A stretch of 64,000 nt of DNA from contig NHZP01000040.1 of the NCBI GenBank assembly GCA_003313425.1, forward strand, positions 186,001 to 250,000, written 5' to 3'. Below are positions 41,721 to 53,707 of the stretch, piece after piece. The notes beneath the pieces were generated by a model, which saw only the letters and a program-made list of their open reading frames with translations, did no database searches and was not told the origin of the DNA. The translations under genes were made by a program, and so were the position numbers. Position 1 is the first letter of the stretch. The number at the start of each line of letters is the position of its first letter. This DNA comes from Pseudopyrenochaeta lycopersici. Lineage: Eukaryota > Ascomycota > Dothideomycetes > Pleosporales > Pseudopyrenochaetaceae.

Positions 41721-42937
41721 ATGAATGAGCTCTCTCGCCTCGTTGATATGCTCAGGGCTTCTGCCGCAAACAATGCTAACCCTGACAAGTCCATCAAATA
41801 CAGTTACTCGCCTTCCGCGGCTACCTTCAAAGCGCCCGAGCGTGAAGCTCAACCCACAAGCTCCAAGGCTATTCCAGTATCTCTTCTCGAAGGCCTCATC
41901 TACGCCAACAAATACGGTGTGCCTCGCCCCAAAGAGCCCCTGAGCGTCGAGTTCAAGGTAGGTGTCAGTCAAGTTCTGAGTTCTCTCAACGCCATCTTCC
42001 CGCAAGACGCCACCGTCATTGTCCCAAACCCTGAATTCAAGGGCACGGCGTACGACCTCACAAACGACCTCGCCATCGAAAATTCCAAACGAATCTTCGC
42101 TCTTCGCTCTGACACCAACCAGCTCAAGAACATTGCGAATAATCTCGGAGTCTCTCTAATCTCTCCCAATATGGCCGGTCGCTTCCCGGTGCTCAGCACC
42201 ACCAACCTTCCCCGGGCAACCCCCGAAGAGCAATCCGCCACTGCATCACCAGCTCGCGGCACTGCCATGCTGAATTCCATCTTCAAATCTGTCCGCGTGC
42301 CTGAATTCCGCTTCAAATGGATGTTCTGGGCCGAGAAAGGACAGCAGTCCACGCCCAAAGACAAAGCCGCCAACTCAGAAGAATACGCCTCTCGCCCAAA
42401 GCCACTCGGCGAGCAGATCATCAGTGTCAAGGAGTTTTACCAGCACTTCAACAACATTCCTGTTGAGAATTTGAAGTTGAGGGACAGCATACATCTGTTC
42501 CATCTGGGGGTAAAACCAGTCTGGGAGGATCCAAGGAATGCGCGCGGCGGTGCCTGGTACTTCAAGATCAGCAAAGATATTGCGAGCCAATTTTGGCATG
42601 AGATGTGTTTGCTTGCAGTTGGAGACATTCTCCAATCTGCTATCGAGACGAAGCGTGATAGTAAGTTGACACGTCCTCCCGTCCTCGCCAATCGCTGTCT
42701 TAAGTCAGCACTAATTGATCCGTAGCCTTCAACGACGATATCTGCGGCATCTCATACAGTGTTCGCTGGAACGCCGTCCAGATCGCCGTGTGGAACCGCG
42801 ATGCGGAGAACGAGGCAGGTCGCGAGAAGCTGCTGGCTATTATCCTCGAAAAGCTATCACCAGAGCTGCAGCCGAAGAAGGAAGACAGCTATTGGTATAA
42901 GGCACACAAGGAGCACAAGGGATTCATTGAGTCGTGA
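41721..42937 (+). CDS. eIF4E-family cap-binding-like protein, non-canonical
   Basis: Exon 1 is 41721-42660 and exon 2 is 42726-42937 (65-nt intron, GTAAGT donor), giving 383 residues. The eIF4E fold is in the second half: FRFKWMFWAEK, IISVKEFYQHFNNIP, LFHLGVKPVWEDPRNARGGAWYFKI, FWHEMCLLAVGD and, after the junction, ICGISYSVRWNAVQIAVWNRDA. The tryptophan of VWED, one of two that stack on the mRNA cap, is present. The position of the other cap tryptophan (human Trp56) is not Trp, and the eIF4G-contact Trp73 position is Tyr (EFYQHF). The N-terminal 190 residues are Ser/Pro-rich and unique. It is more likely a class II or III relative of eIF4E or a translational regulator than the main cap-binding factor. 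Confidence 0.82.
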
Positions 42938-43401
42938 GCCTTCTGCCGATAGCTGGGGATGGGATCTGGGGTCTGCATGGATGTCGTTCTGGATGGTAAT
43001 TTGAGATAGTAGGTTGCTGGGGAATATTACATGGTACAGGCCTTGAGCCGGAATCCTTGCATTTTAGCATTCAATTTCATGAATACATGCATTTCAAAAT
43101 CGGATATATCCTCGTTGCAATGTGGTTAGGTCGGGCAAAGAGTCAGGCTCCCAATGCCTACTTTGGCTGAATGATGCTGAGAATGGCTACAAATCACTGT
43201 CTGATGTGCATCCTGTATGCCTTCGGCTCATTCAGCATCATTTGGAGGTCAAGGTGGTGGAGTGCTACAATCACCAATCACGCCCCAGAATCGCCGCAGA
43301 AGCACAGACCCCTCGATCCATGACAGCTTCTCACATTTCCTCACCTCACGACGCCGAACTCATCGCCCCATCTCCTCCCCACACACAGTCCACTCGCAGT
43401 C
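42938..43401. other. Intergenic region
   Basis: About 460 bases between the eIF4E-like and prohibitin genes. The last 150 bases are C-rich, as expected for a housekeeping gene leader. Nothing else is seen. Confidence 0.5.
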
Positions 43402-44357
43402 ATGGCCGCCATACCCACCTCCCTCTTCCGCTGGGTCGTCCCCGCCGCCATCGGCGCCTCGGTCGTGCAATCCTCCATCTACGACGTCAAGGGCGGAACC
43501 CGCGCCGTCATCTTCGACAGGCTCTCCGGAGTCAAGGAATCCGTGGTCAACGAGGGCACGCACTTTTTGGTGCCGTGGCTGCAGCGGGCGATTGTGTTTG
43601 ATGTGCGCACGCGGCCAAGGAACATTAGCACGACTACGGGCAGCAAGGATTTGCAGATGGTGACGCTCACGCTGAGGGTGTTGCACCGGCCGGAGGTTCA
43701 GCAGTTGCCCAAGATTTATCAGGTGGGTTTGCACGCAATAGATATCACTATGCGGGAGTGTCAATTTTCTTGGAGCTTCGAGGACTACTGGTGCGAATAT
43801 AAAGGCGCGGATGGTGGCTAATATGTGACCAGAACCTTGGCCTGGATTACGACGAGCGTGTCCTCCCCTCCATCGGCAATGAAGTCCTCAAAGCCATCGT
43901 GGCTCAATTCGACGCCGCAGAACTAATCACCCAGCGTGAAGCCGTCAGCAACCGCATCCGCACCGACCTACTCAAGCGCGCTAATGAGTTCAACATCGCC
44001 CTCGAGGACGTCTCAATTACACACATGACCTTCGGCAAGGAGTTCACCAAGGCCGTCGAGGAGAAGCAGATTGCGCAGCAGGAAGCTGAGCGTGCAAGGT
44101 TCATTGTCGAGAAGGCGGAGCAGGAGCGTCAGGCGAACGTCATTCGCGCCGAGGGCGAGGCCGAGGCTGCCGACACAATTTCCAAGGCAGTTGCGAAGAG
44201 TGGAGACGGGCTTGTGTTGATCCGACGGATTGAGACACAGAAGGACATTGCGCAGATGCTATCAAGGAATCCAAACATCAGCTACCTGCCAGGTGGTGGC
44301 TCAGGCGGCGAAGGTGGCAAGGGCGGAGGCAGCTTCTTGCTCGGCTTGAGGAGTTGA
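43402..44357 (+). CDS. PHB1: Prohibitin 1 (mitochondrial inner membrane)
   Basis: Exon 1 is 43402-43722 and exon 2 is 43833-44357, joined across a 110-nt intron, giving 281 residues, the usual prohibitin length. A short hydrophobic N-terminus ([20 protein letters not shown]) anchors it in the inner membrane. The SPFH/PHB domain follows, with [70 protein letters not shown] and a coiled coil ([21 protein letters not shown]). The subtype is PHB1 rather than PHB2, judged from the [15 protein letters not shown] block. Prohibitins form ring complexes of PHB1 and PHB2 that hold membrane proteins and m-AAA protease. The C-terminus is glycine-rich ([19 protein letters not shown]). Confidence 0.95.
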
Positions 44358-47300
44358 AGAATGGAAGCTCTGGGAAGGCTCAAAGATAGGAAGGATGAAT
44401 GAGGTTCAACGGAGACATGGTGATGGAACACTGGAAAAAACCGCATCATCAGCGGATACTGTAATATACTAACTGTAGGCTCCTTGACGCTTCTTGTATC
44501 CGTAGGGAACTAGTCTCCTCTTATTGTCTACCTTTGTTGTCTCTTGATCTCCCTCGAATTCTATTTGCTCCACTCTGGGTCAATCGTGAAGCAACTGCAT
44601 CAAGCCATAACTATCTTACGCAAACCTTGAGTCCCCGAAATCACCTCCAAATTTTGGACAAGCTGCAGATCACCGTACACCAGGTGAACATATTCTGCGC
44701 CGCTCCCCTTTTTTAACACGGTTAATTGCTTCCATCAACGCTTCCAAGAGAGCAATTTGTTTTCGTTTCTAATCACGCTGTGTAGGGGCGCAGTCGTTAA
44801 ATCGATTCTGCAAATGAATAAGGTAGAATATGTCTGTATTGCAAAAAAAAAAAAAAATCAAGAGAGCGTGAGGCATGGGTTAGAAATTTTCTTTATCTAC
44901 TCTGTTTGTATGCATAACGTGAATATTGATGGTATCTGCAGCTATGCGTGTCCTCGTTGAGGTTGGTTTGCGTTGATGGAGGTTTTGCAGAGGGATCGGT
45001 GATGGCGATATTTTCTAGAACAGATAGATTGCATATTATGTTGTAGTAGCGCAACGAGAAAGTTTATCGACAGACTGGAAAGGCATCTTCAGTCGACTAG
45101 AAGATATACGGCGAGTGATCTACGAACGATGTGTTCTTATTCTTGGGCCTGTTTATTGGCTTGGTATTCCAATGAAGTGCACATATAGCTGATATGATAT
45201 ATGCCTTTCTGAGAAAAGAAATAAATTAATCGAGAAACGTCAAGCGTACACTGAGATCAGTTTCTGGGAATTTAAGTTGCAGCGATAGTTAGAATGTAAT
45301 AGAGAATATCTAGTGAGGATTCCGAAGAAAGTTTTCATCAAATGAGCGTTTCATGTCGTATATACTAGGAAGCCCGATACTGGAGCATTCACTGTGCTAA
45401 ATAATAATACTAATCTGTTGGGCCAAGTATTCCTAATAGAAAGGAGATATTGTGGTAAATAATTTTTTTCCATCACACCTATAGGTTATGGTACGAACGG
45501 GTAGATGTTAAAGGCGTTCAGAATTAGGAAGTTTGTGGGAATTGGGGTTGAGAATGGCCCGTTGAGTGAATGAGTGCATGTTCTTACGAAGAGATCATGG
45601 ATTCGGATTTTCCACCTAATGCGAATTTGGCAGCGGTTACGAAATTGATATGTACGGATGTAAAATGGTTACAGGTATCGTATCCTACACCTTTCATTCA
45701 TGTCTGTCATTTCCTATTTCCCCTTCAGCTTCGTTTCCTACATTGTAGGCTTCCCTTGGCGGCGATCCCTCAACACAATCCTCTTTCAGCGAGTTCAGAA
45801 CTATGGAGTATAACCAAGGGAGACAATTGGAATTCAAAAACACCAAGTCCCACGAAATGATCCTTTGCCCTCGACTTAAGGTTTGGGTTGTCGTCGAAGG
45901 GAGATCGCTTCGACTCTCGAATACCGTAGCTTCCTGAAAAGGTGCGATTCCTTCAACTATGACATTGAAATCTTTAATTCACTTCACATGCTAATCTAGA
46001 GCACATTCTTCGTCCCGTGCTAAATAACACTAAAAAGCAGGAATGTCAGATACACCCAAAATGGCTAGCGCACTAAATAAACTATCTACATGAGCAGGAT
46101 ATGCAGGGTCAGAGTTAATAGCACGTGGCGTAAGTACCTACGGAAGACAATGAACTCTATAGTACCTGACAAGTTTCTGACATACAAGTAGGTATATTCA
46201 AATACCGGAATGCCCGGCTGACTATCACCCGCCTTGAAAGCGACTTGACGACCTGCTTACATATTTGCTCCGCGGACTGAGATGAAGAAGTGGAGAAGTA
46301 TTGAACTTTTGAATCATGGAAGATCTCGTGGACATGCAAAATGCACATTGAAAACATCTAACCTCTGCTCGCCCATTGCCGACCTCTACACAACACGCCA
46401 TTCTGACAAATGCCTCATTGACCCAACCCAGCCTTTCTAGAAACCTCAGCTACCTCGGTGCCTCAGATTATGTTTGATACCTCCCTCACCTCAGGCCCAT
46501 AAGGTTTCGGTGACAAAAGCAGCCGATGCGGATTCGAAACAGATACCTTGCCAAGCGTCATGCATTTCAGCATCGCTTGGTAGGAAACAAGCCTTCGGGG
46601 AGTTTTGTTTTGCATATCCGCGTTCGCATATGTTGTTTGCATCTGGTATAGAAGAAACTCAATTGTCAAGACAGTCAAACCCTAGTCAGTGTTCTTTTTT
46701 TGTCTTTTGTCCGGGAACAATCTGTCAACAGACCGGAGGGGAAGCCTATCCGCGCCACAATTTGGTGTTGCTGTTCGGAGCGGTTCAAGGATGGTGGAGT
46801 GTGCATGAATGGTCTATCTTGAGTTGCGTATGGCAACATCTGCCGATGTTTGTTTAAGCCAAACCGGGACAGACGACCGCATAGAGTGTGTCAACGCTGT
46901 GGGATTTCTCAGAAGTGGAGTTGGGCGTGGGAAGCGTTATTATCTTTTTGTCCGGAGTGCGCTCCTCGTCCTGGAGCTTGAGGAAAATCCCCGCCTCACT
47001 TCACGATGCTCCACCACAACCACACCAATGCTCAAACGTTACAAATGCCACCTTCTCAAATCTCCTTTTGATAGATGGAGAGATCGAGAAGGCAATTCGG
47101 GTTAGGCTAAGCACTAGGCGGATGCGGAAACGTCATTGCACGATTCGCGTTCCATGTGTTGTTTCGGGAGGGCTGAGGCAGCAACATCGTGGAGACGCCA
47201 TGTCGCATCCTGGAGCAGATCCATGGGCCTCAGAACATGTCCATGATCGTTTCTGAAAGTCGCTGCATGAGAAGATGACCAGATTCGGGACAGGGAAGGG

Positions 47301-48148
47301 TTCAGCCCAAGGCAGCGACAAAACCATGGTGGCCGGCAACGGAAACACGGCAAATGCTGCGCTATCAGCCTATGAGGACCTCGTGCAAAGGGAAGTTAGG
47401 GCTGCGCCACATCACCAAATGGAGTGTGACCGGTTCCTGCACCAGGCTGCGATATCGATAGGAGGGGAAAGCAGGTGTTGAGTCGCGAGGCTCCACGCCA
47501 GGCAGCGAAGGGCGATCAGCGCGTGGCTGTGCTCTGAGATGTGCCCCGGCGTCGGCCAATCACATGCGGTGTGGCCTGTGAACGTGGCTTGACACCTTCC
47601 ATCTCATCATGGGTACGCTCACCGCCAGGCGCTCCCAGCCTTACTCCGCCCGTAGGGGGTCAGGTATATACAGGATGATTATTCACTCGTGGAGGCGGAC
47701 AGCGTGGTATACGTTTTCCCTTACGTCCTCAGACCCTCCAGCCTCGCGTCGCGATGGCGATTCAGCAGCGCAAGCACTCAAGCATCTTCCTTACTTTCAA
47801 GGTTCTTCAGTTTGTCAACCAGCTTCGGCGACGTGTCAAGCCACGAGTCCCCGAAGGCTCAGTCGCTCCAGTCCACCTTGGCACCGAGACTCCTCTTAGC
47901 CACAAGGGCCTGGGGATCATCTCCAATGAGTTGTCGCGGATCAGCAGTCACGATGGGAAACAGCGCCGATGCGTCGCCAATCGCGTGTGCAAGAGCCGAA
48001 AAGCAAACCAGAAGTCGTTCAGAGCGCCGCTGAAGGTGCATGCCCCGGAATCATGTGTTTCCGCAGCCCCAAACGCATCTGGTGACGAGGTGCAACAGTA
48101 TGTTGTGGAAAACCCGTTTGGTTTCGTCTACTAAGCTTTTGGCGTAGT
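44358..48148. other. Long gene-poor region before the C2H2 factor
   Basis: About 3.8 kb. A run of 14 A lies near 44842-44855. From about 47100 on the DNA becomes GC-rich and several frames overlap on both strands (for example 47689-48134), which probably belong to a long 5' leader of the C2H2 gene. No other gene can be supported. Confidence 0.45.
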
Positions 48149-50409
48149 ATGCTAAGTTCTGTCGACGGCAAGCTCAGCACTGCTGGAGGCACCTTGTCCT
48201 CTATTGCAGCTAATGATAAGCTCTTTCTCAAACACCAAACTGCACCTATTTTTGAGGGCTGCTCCTTGGACCAGACCGTTCGGCTCTTGGTAACGGTGCA
48301 GGACGCCGTCGGCGTTCTCGCCCAGTGCCGTGCGCAGTATGGTGACGACTGGCTACTAGGCCAAGGCCGCGAAGTCGGGCTTGAGATGGATGAGAGCTTC
48401 ATCGCCAACTATGAGCACATGCTGTTGCGGCTTCGGGCTGAGTTGATCGAGGCCTTGGCACGCAAAGCCCTTGAAGAGCTGCTCCACGGCGGCCACGACA
48501 AGAAGCAGCGCAAGATGCTGAGCTGGTTTACTGAATTTGCCGAGAAGCCGCAGCCACTTAGCACGTCCTTCCCATGGACCATCAAGCCGTCGCTGGCAGT
48601 GCTCTGGGGTGTCTGCTGGATGTTTTACAACAGCCCTCCTGGCGAACAAGCAGCCAAAGGTGGAAATGATCGCGTTCGGCAGGCCAAAGTGCTCCAGCAG
48701 CTCGACTTTCCATGGCACACTCCAGCATCGTCCGCCTGTAAGTTTCGCATTCTTGCTGCTCTCCGTTCCTCGACGGAGTTTCAGTTGCTAAATCGGGCAG
48801 ACCTCGACCTCGGCCGTGCGCTGATTGGTAATGAGCCGCAACACGCTATGCAGCAGCAAACTGTGGGCCTTGTCCACGATCTGTTCCAGGCGCGAAACAC
48901 GGAAAAGTGGCAGTCCGATCCCAGCCCTACACATTTTAGGCTGCCGAGCCACCAGGGTTGTCAGGCAGGTGTAGATGGGCCATCCAAGAGGGCGGAACCT
49001 GCTGCGCCCCAACCATTTCTGGGTTAGTGTCGTGAAGAGTCACGCTTCCTCCTTCTACAAATCAGTTTCAGCCTGTTGGAGGTCATGGCTAACATCTGGG
49101 CCAGGCCACAGTACTTATGATCCCCGTGCCCATCAGCATTTCCCCATAGTTCCGTCCAATAGTCAATATTCGCCTCAGATACAAGGCATTCAGCCCCTTG
49201 CCGTCTTCTCGCAGTATAGCTCCGAAGGCCTTCCTTGGCATCTCGTCCCTTCGCCACAGCAAAGTCCGCCGCGTCATCAGATCAACTCTCCCCATAATCC
49301 GTCCATTAGAATCACCGGGACGCCAGGAAGCCAGCAATTTGCTCAGCCACACAGTGACTTCGTGTCCCCTGGGAGTATATATCCGTCCTATCGCCAGCCT
49401 CAGGCCTTGCCACACAACCTGAACACTTCCTACAACTTCCCTCAACCACAATACATGATGGGCTCCAATTTATCGCCCGATAGCACGACTATCCAAGTAC
49501 CACAGAATCCTATCAAGCATGAGCGGGCGTCTTCTATCAATTCAACTACAAACATGCCCACTCCAGTCAGCATGTCCGGCCCTCGATCCCCGCTTCTCTC
49601 TCCAACGTCTGGCGAGCGAACACATTTGATCTCCAGCCCGCAGAGCCATACTCACACCCACAGCCGAAATCATTCTGTGAGCTCTTCTGAGCCAGACGTT
49701 GACGATGACGGATCACTCCGGAAGAGCTACAAGCGCGCTGAAGAACCCCCACGCAACGATGATGGCAAGTTCACATGCAGTCACCACGAGTGCACTGGTC
49801 AGATCTTTGATCGCAAATGCGAATGGAGGTGAGTACCCTTAACACTTGAGAGCAGACTTTTACTGACTTGACGACAGCAAACACATGGATAAGCACGACA
49901 GGCCTTATAAGTGTCTCGTGAAGGGTTGCGAGAAGTTGCAAGGCTTCACGTACAGCGGTGGTCTGCTACGACATGAACGCGAAGTGCACAAAATGCATGG
50001 CGGCACCAAGAAATCGCTTTTCTGCCCCTTCCATGACTGCAAGCGGAGTTCCGGTGCCGGCTTCACGCGGAAGGAGAATCTTGCTGAACATATTCGCCGC
50101 GTGCATCGTCGGACGAGCATGTCCGCGGATATGCACGGCTTGATTATACGACGAGAGACGTTGGAAGGCAGCCCGGCCGCAGAGTCCCGTCTTACTTCTG
50201 AGTCTCCATACAACCGCGCCATGGAATTCCGCGAGGAGGATGAGATGCATCTGAAGCGCAAGCGGGGGTCTGACTCTGGCTTGAGCGACCGTGGAAATGA
50301 TGAGATGCGCAGTGAGATCAAGAGGCTCAGGCAAGAGAACGAAGAGAAGGACTCACGATTACGGCAGCTTGAGCAAGCAGTCATGGATCTACAGCGAAGC
50401 CGCAGGTAA
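48149..50409 (+). CDS. C2H2 zinc-finger protein with long Ser/Pro-rich region
   Basis: Exons 48149-49022, 49105-49828 and 49878-50409 join in frame to give 709 residues. Introns are 82 nt (GTTAGT donor, GCTAAC branch site) and 49 nt (GTGAGT). The C-terminal half has three C2H2-type fingers: CSHHEC...HMDKH, CLVKGC...HEREVH and CPFHDC...HIRRVH. A predicted coiled coil follows near the end (EIKRLRQENEEKDSRLRQLEQ). The middle 240 residues are rich in Ser, Pro, Gln and His and look like an activation region. The first 290 residues (48149-49022) are one open frame rich in Leu, Arg and Glu with no domain I recognise. The fingers are certain; the start codon and the first exon are less so. Confidence 0.72.
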
Positions 50410-52186
50410 ACATGAGTCAGGTCTCTTTTCGCATCATATTCGAGTCTGCCTCAGAACGGTATGACCCACATCATCAAGCAAGAACGGTTGTACACGTCAT
50501 TGTCCATGCATTATGAGGAGTCAGGAGTTTGCTGGTCGAGTAATATTGCTTCGACACAGGTTTGGATTGGCCGGCTGGGTATGCATACTACGATGTTGGA
50601 CATTTTCCTTTTCCTTACTTACGATACTATTATTTTCCTCAGCAGACAAACGCTCATTGTATATATTACTGAGCGCTTCATCTGCTCCTTTACATCATAA
50701 TTCTTTGTACTTAACTTCTTGTCAGCATGTCTGGAACATGTCAACTCATGAGGGATGATACCAAGGTTGCACAGATTGGAAAGGATGGATATACCACGCT
50801 CACTCAGATTGTTCGAGCTGCGATTGCTTAGATTACTACCTCACTTACTGTACTTTTTACATCCTAATATGTACTCGCTCGTCACTACTCAAATGGAATC
50901 ACTTCGTACATACAAAAATTGCACGTCTACAGAAAACTGCTTGCTATACTTATTTTGGGCGTAGAGTTCCCATTCTCGGCGTTGACCGTACTTCGCATGA
51001 GGTTGGCTTTAACTTTCAGCCCCCATATCTGCCTTGTGCCTCACGCCCTCTTGGTGCCTAAGAGGATGGCCTTACCCGCATTGATGCCTGAGCGCACGAA
51101 GGGCGGCCTAGCTGCCTAACGGAGCTGAACGACTACGTACCGCATGTAGCAGATAAAAGCGAAATAACGACACATTGTGGCGCATCCATAGTCACAAGAT
51201 GTACCATCGTCAGTCGCCGGTCACTTCTTCCGTTTGCAGCTGAGATTAGCGTTACCAAAACCTCCAACTTCGCATCGGAGCCGAGTGCAACACGAGGCTT
51301 TTCGTCCCCGCAACTGCGAATGCCTTCCTACACGAAACATGCTTTTCAAACATGACGGCTCAGTGCAGTGCGGACTCTGGTCCGTAGACTCCGGCTTACG
51401 CTTCCACATCCTCTCATTCATCATCACGAAGGTCTGCGCCTTTCCGCCTAATGCCGCAGTCTCCGAAGAGCTTCCGTAAGCACACTCCTTCTCGCCAACT
51501 GAGTCACAGCGAGGCTCGTTACAGAAACAAGATTTGTTGACAGCAGAGCGTTGCTGAGGGATTTTTGCCATCGATGGAAAGACGGGTGGGAGTCATACAA
51601 TCATCGCTCAACATTTGCCGTTGAATGGGCGGGGAAGAGGGTGATTGGGTGGAGATGGGCATGTGATTGCGTGTTAGCGTGTTCAAGGCGGGACGTGTTA
51701 CGTGTTCTTGGTTGCCTGCGAACTGTTTGCCGCGCCGTGGTTAGCCGTGAGAAAGGAGGTGTTTCTTGCGAAGAGACGGTGGTGAGGTGGGTGGGACAAT
51801 ACAGTAGAAGCGAGATGGTCCTTGTTGGATTGGATTGTGGCGGTGCAGTGATGTGGTGGCAAATTGCGCTAAGTCGCTAGCCGTTGGGCTTGGCGTTGTT
51901 GTGTGCACCGCTCATGCTGCTCCACGAACATCATTCATATATGTGTAATGATGCTTCGTGGTGAGTCTAGATGTCCAAGATGATCGAATTTACCCGCTTG
52001 TGCAACATTTGCTGGTGAGCGATTGGATGGTAGGAGGTACGATGGACTCGTAGAAACTATCAGAACTGATGCAGTCATGTTTCTCACGAATACATCTTGC
52101 CACATGCCACATTTCTTTATTCTTTGACTCTAGGACTTTTACTAATTACGTTTTGATATTGATCCACCCAGCCAAATTGGGCCTCT
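50410..52186. other. Intergenic region
   Basis: About 1.8 kb between the C2H2 and deaminase genes. Open frames at 51221-51571 and 51551-51880 overlap on opposite strands and show no known domain. No repeat or RNA gene is seen. Confidence 0.5.
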
Positions 52187-53601
52187 ATGTCGGTCAGTGT
52201 CATCCCTCAAGGACCTCGAGGTGAAGCGCGGCTTCGCGGCGGTCCTGTAGAGTTAGCCTTGGAAAAAATCCTGTCCAACGCTGCAGGAAAACTGTATCCA
52301 AAATTGCTCTTGTATAATGCGCTAGCAGGCTTCAAAAATGAGGCAAAGCGACGGCCACAGTCGGGTGACACAGTATGCGAAGCGCGAAGGGACTTTCTAG
52401 ATGCTTTTGCCGCCGTCTGCGACGTGGAGAGAGGAGGTGCGATGGTGACTGCAGCAGGCCTGCAGCAACTCTTACAAGGTAACATTCTATGGTTAGCTGC
52501 GAACGAGGGAATACGGAGAGACATCAAGACCTATGCGGAGAAACTGCTGCAAAGACTGAAAGAGGTAGATGCGCAGAATCAGCAGTTTGTCCAAAAGGTA
52601 ATCTTTGATCTCGCAGTGGAAAAATGCAGACCGCGAATAGAAGGCTACAAACGGGAATCGCAGAAACATGCTACACAATGCAGGATTCAGTTGAGGCATG
52701 ATATGAATGAAGATGGTGCGCTTCGTTGACAGCTAAACGTTGACCCGGACTAATATGAATAGCGAGGTTTCTTCGATCAAAGCTCGAAGAGCTTTCTGAA
52801 TTACATCCAGATATGAATCTTGCAGGATTTGTTGATTATTGTTACACTTTACGAGGCCCCTTTATCGAACAGATACGGGCAAGATCGATAGCGGCCAAAG
52901 ATGCCTTCAGCGAACTTGCACATTACATTGGTCGGCTAGGATCCACACGTTCATCAGCAATTCACCTCGTTCATGGAATGTTGCAAGTCCCTGCACTTCG
53001 TCGGATCTCAGGAGTCCGCACAATCGATGCACCTGAGCTTCGACGCGTAACAATCCACGAACATAGCCCTTATGAGATTGTAAGGGCGGTCTGCCAGGAT
53101 TCCACATCCCAGAATCCAAACGATGTCCAGGATGCGCTTCATGCTATCGTTGAATACGACACTCCAGTAGATGGACGCGTTCGAGATAAGCTGGCCTCAA
53201 ACGTAACTATTCTGACTAGAGTACACGCTGAGCTGCAAATCGCAGATCGGTTCAGCCGCAACAAAAACATTGATTTCGTCGACAACGACAAGTATATCGG
53301 ATGCAGCAAACCTGCATGTTACTTTTGCTACAATTGGCTCAGCAATCATCGCCACGTCTATGTTCTACCGGCCACACACCACAAGATTATTTTTGGGTGT
53401 CGAGGACCAGACAGTGGTATCAATGTGGCTGGAGTAAGCTTCCTAGAAGAAATGTATGACAAAATGTGTAAAAGCCTGGATCAAGATATTTTAGACTTTC
53501 TGTTGGATCCCAACAATAGTGGCACAAGCCCCCGACGTCAGCATATGTCAACGGAAGGCTCAAGTCGGGCACCGACTCATATTGTGGAAGGATTTCTTTG
53601 A
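52187..53601 (+). CDS. Predicted nucleic-acid/nucleotide deaminase (OTT_1508-like family)
   Basis: Exon 1 is 52187-52715 and exon 2 is 52763-53601 (47-nt intron, CTAAT branch site), giving 455 residues. The C-terminal third has the deaminase zinc site: HAE at residues 331-333 and CSKPACYFC at 357-365, in which His331, Cys362 and Cys365 would bind zinc and Glu333 would act as proton shuttle. Residues before this are helical. This layout matches the fungal branch of the OTT_1508-like deaminases, predicted to act on nucleic acids or free nucleotides. No activity is established that I know of. The tail of 35 residues is Ser/Arg/Thr-rich. A transposon begins 105 bases after the stop codon. Confidence 0.78.
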
Positions 53602-53705
53602 TTCTGATGCTGTATTACATGTGGCATAATGTGCGTGCCGCGTATGTTGCTGCATGGATGCCTGATAAGGCGGCGACGATCTTCTATCAACGGGTGCTCA
53701 ACACA

Positions 53706-53707
53706 TA
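53706..53707. repeat. TA target-site duplication, left of the Fot1-like element
   Basis: The TA just outside the left terminal repeat. It pairs with the TA at 55832-55833 after the right terminal repeat, as expected for Fot1/pogo elements. Confidence 0.8.

Noticed and set aside
47689..48134. Two overlapping frames before the C2H2 gene
   Set aside because: They overlap each other in different frames in GC-rich DNA and could not be spliced to the C2H2 exons with good signals.
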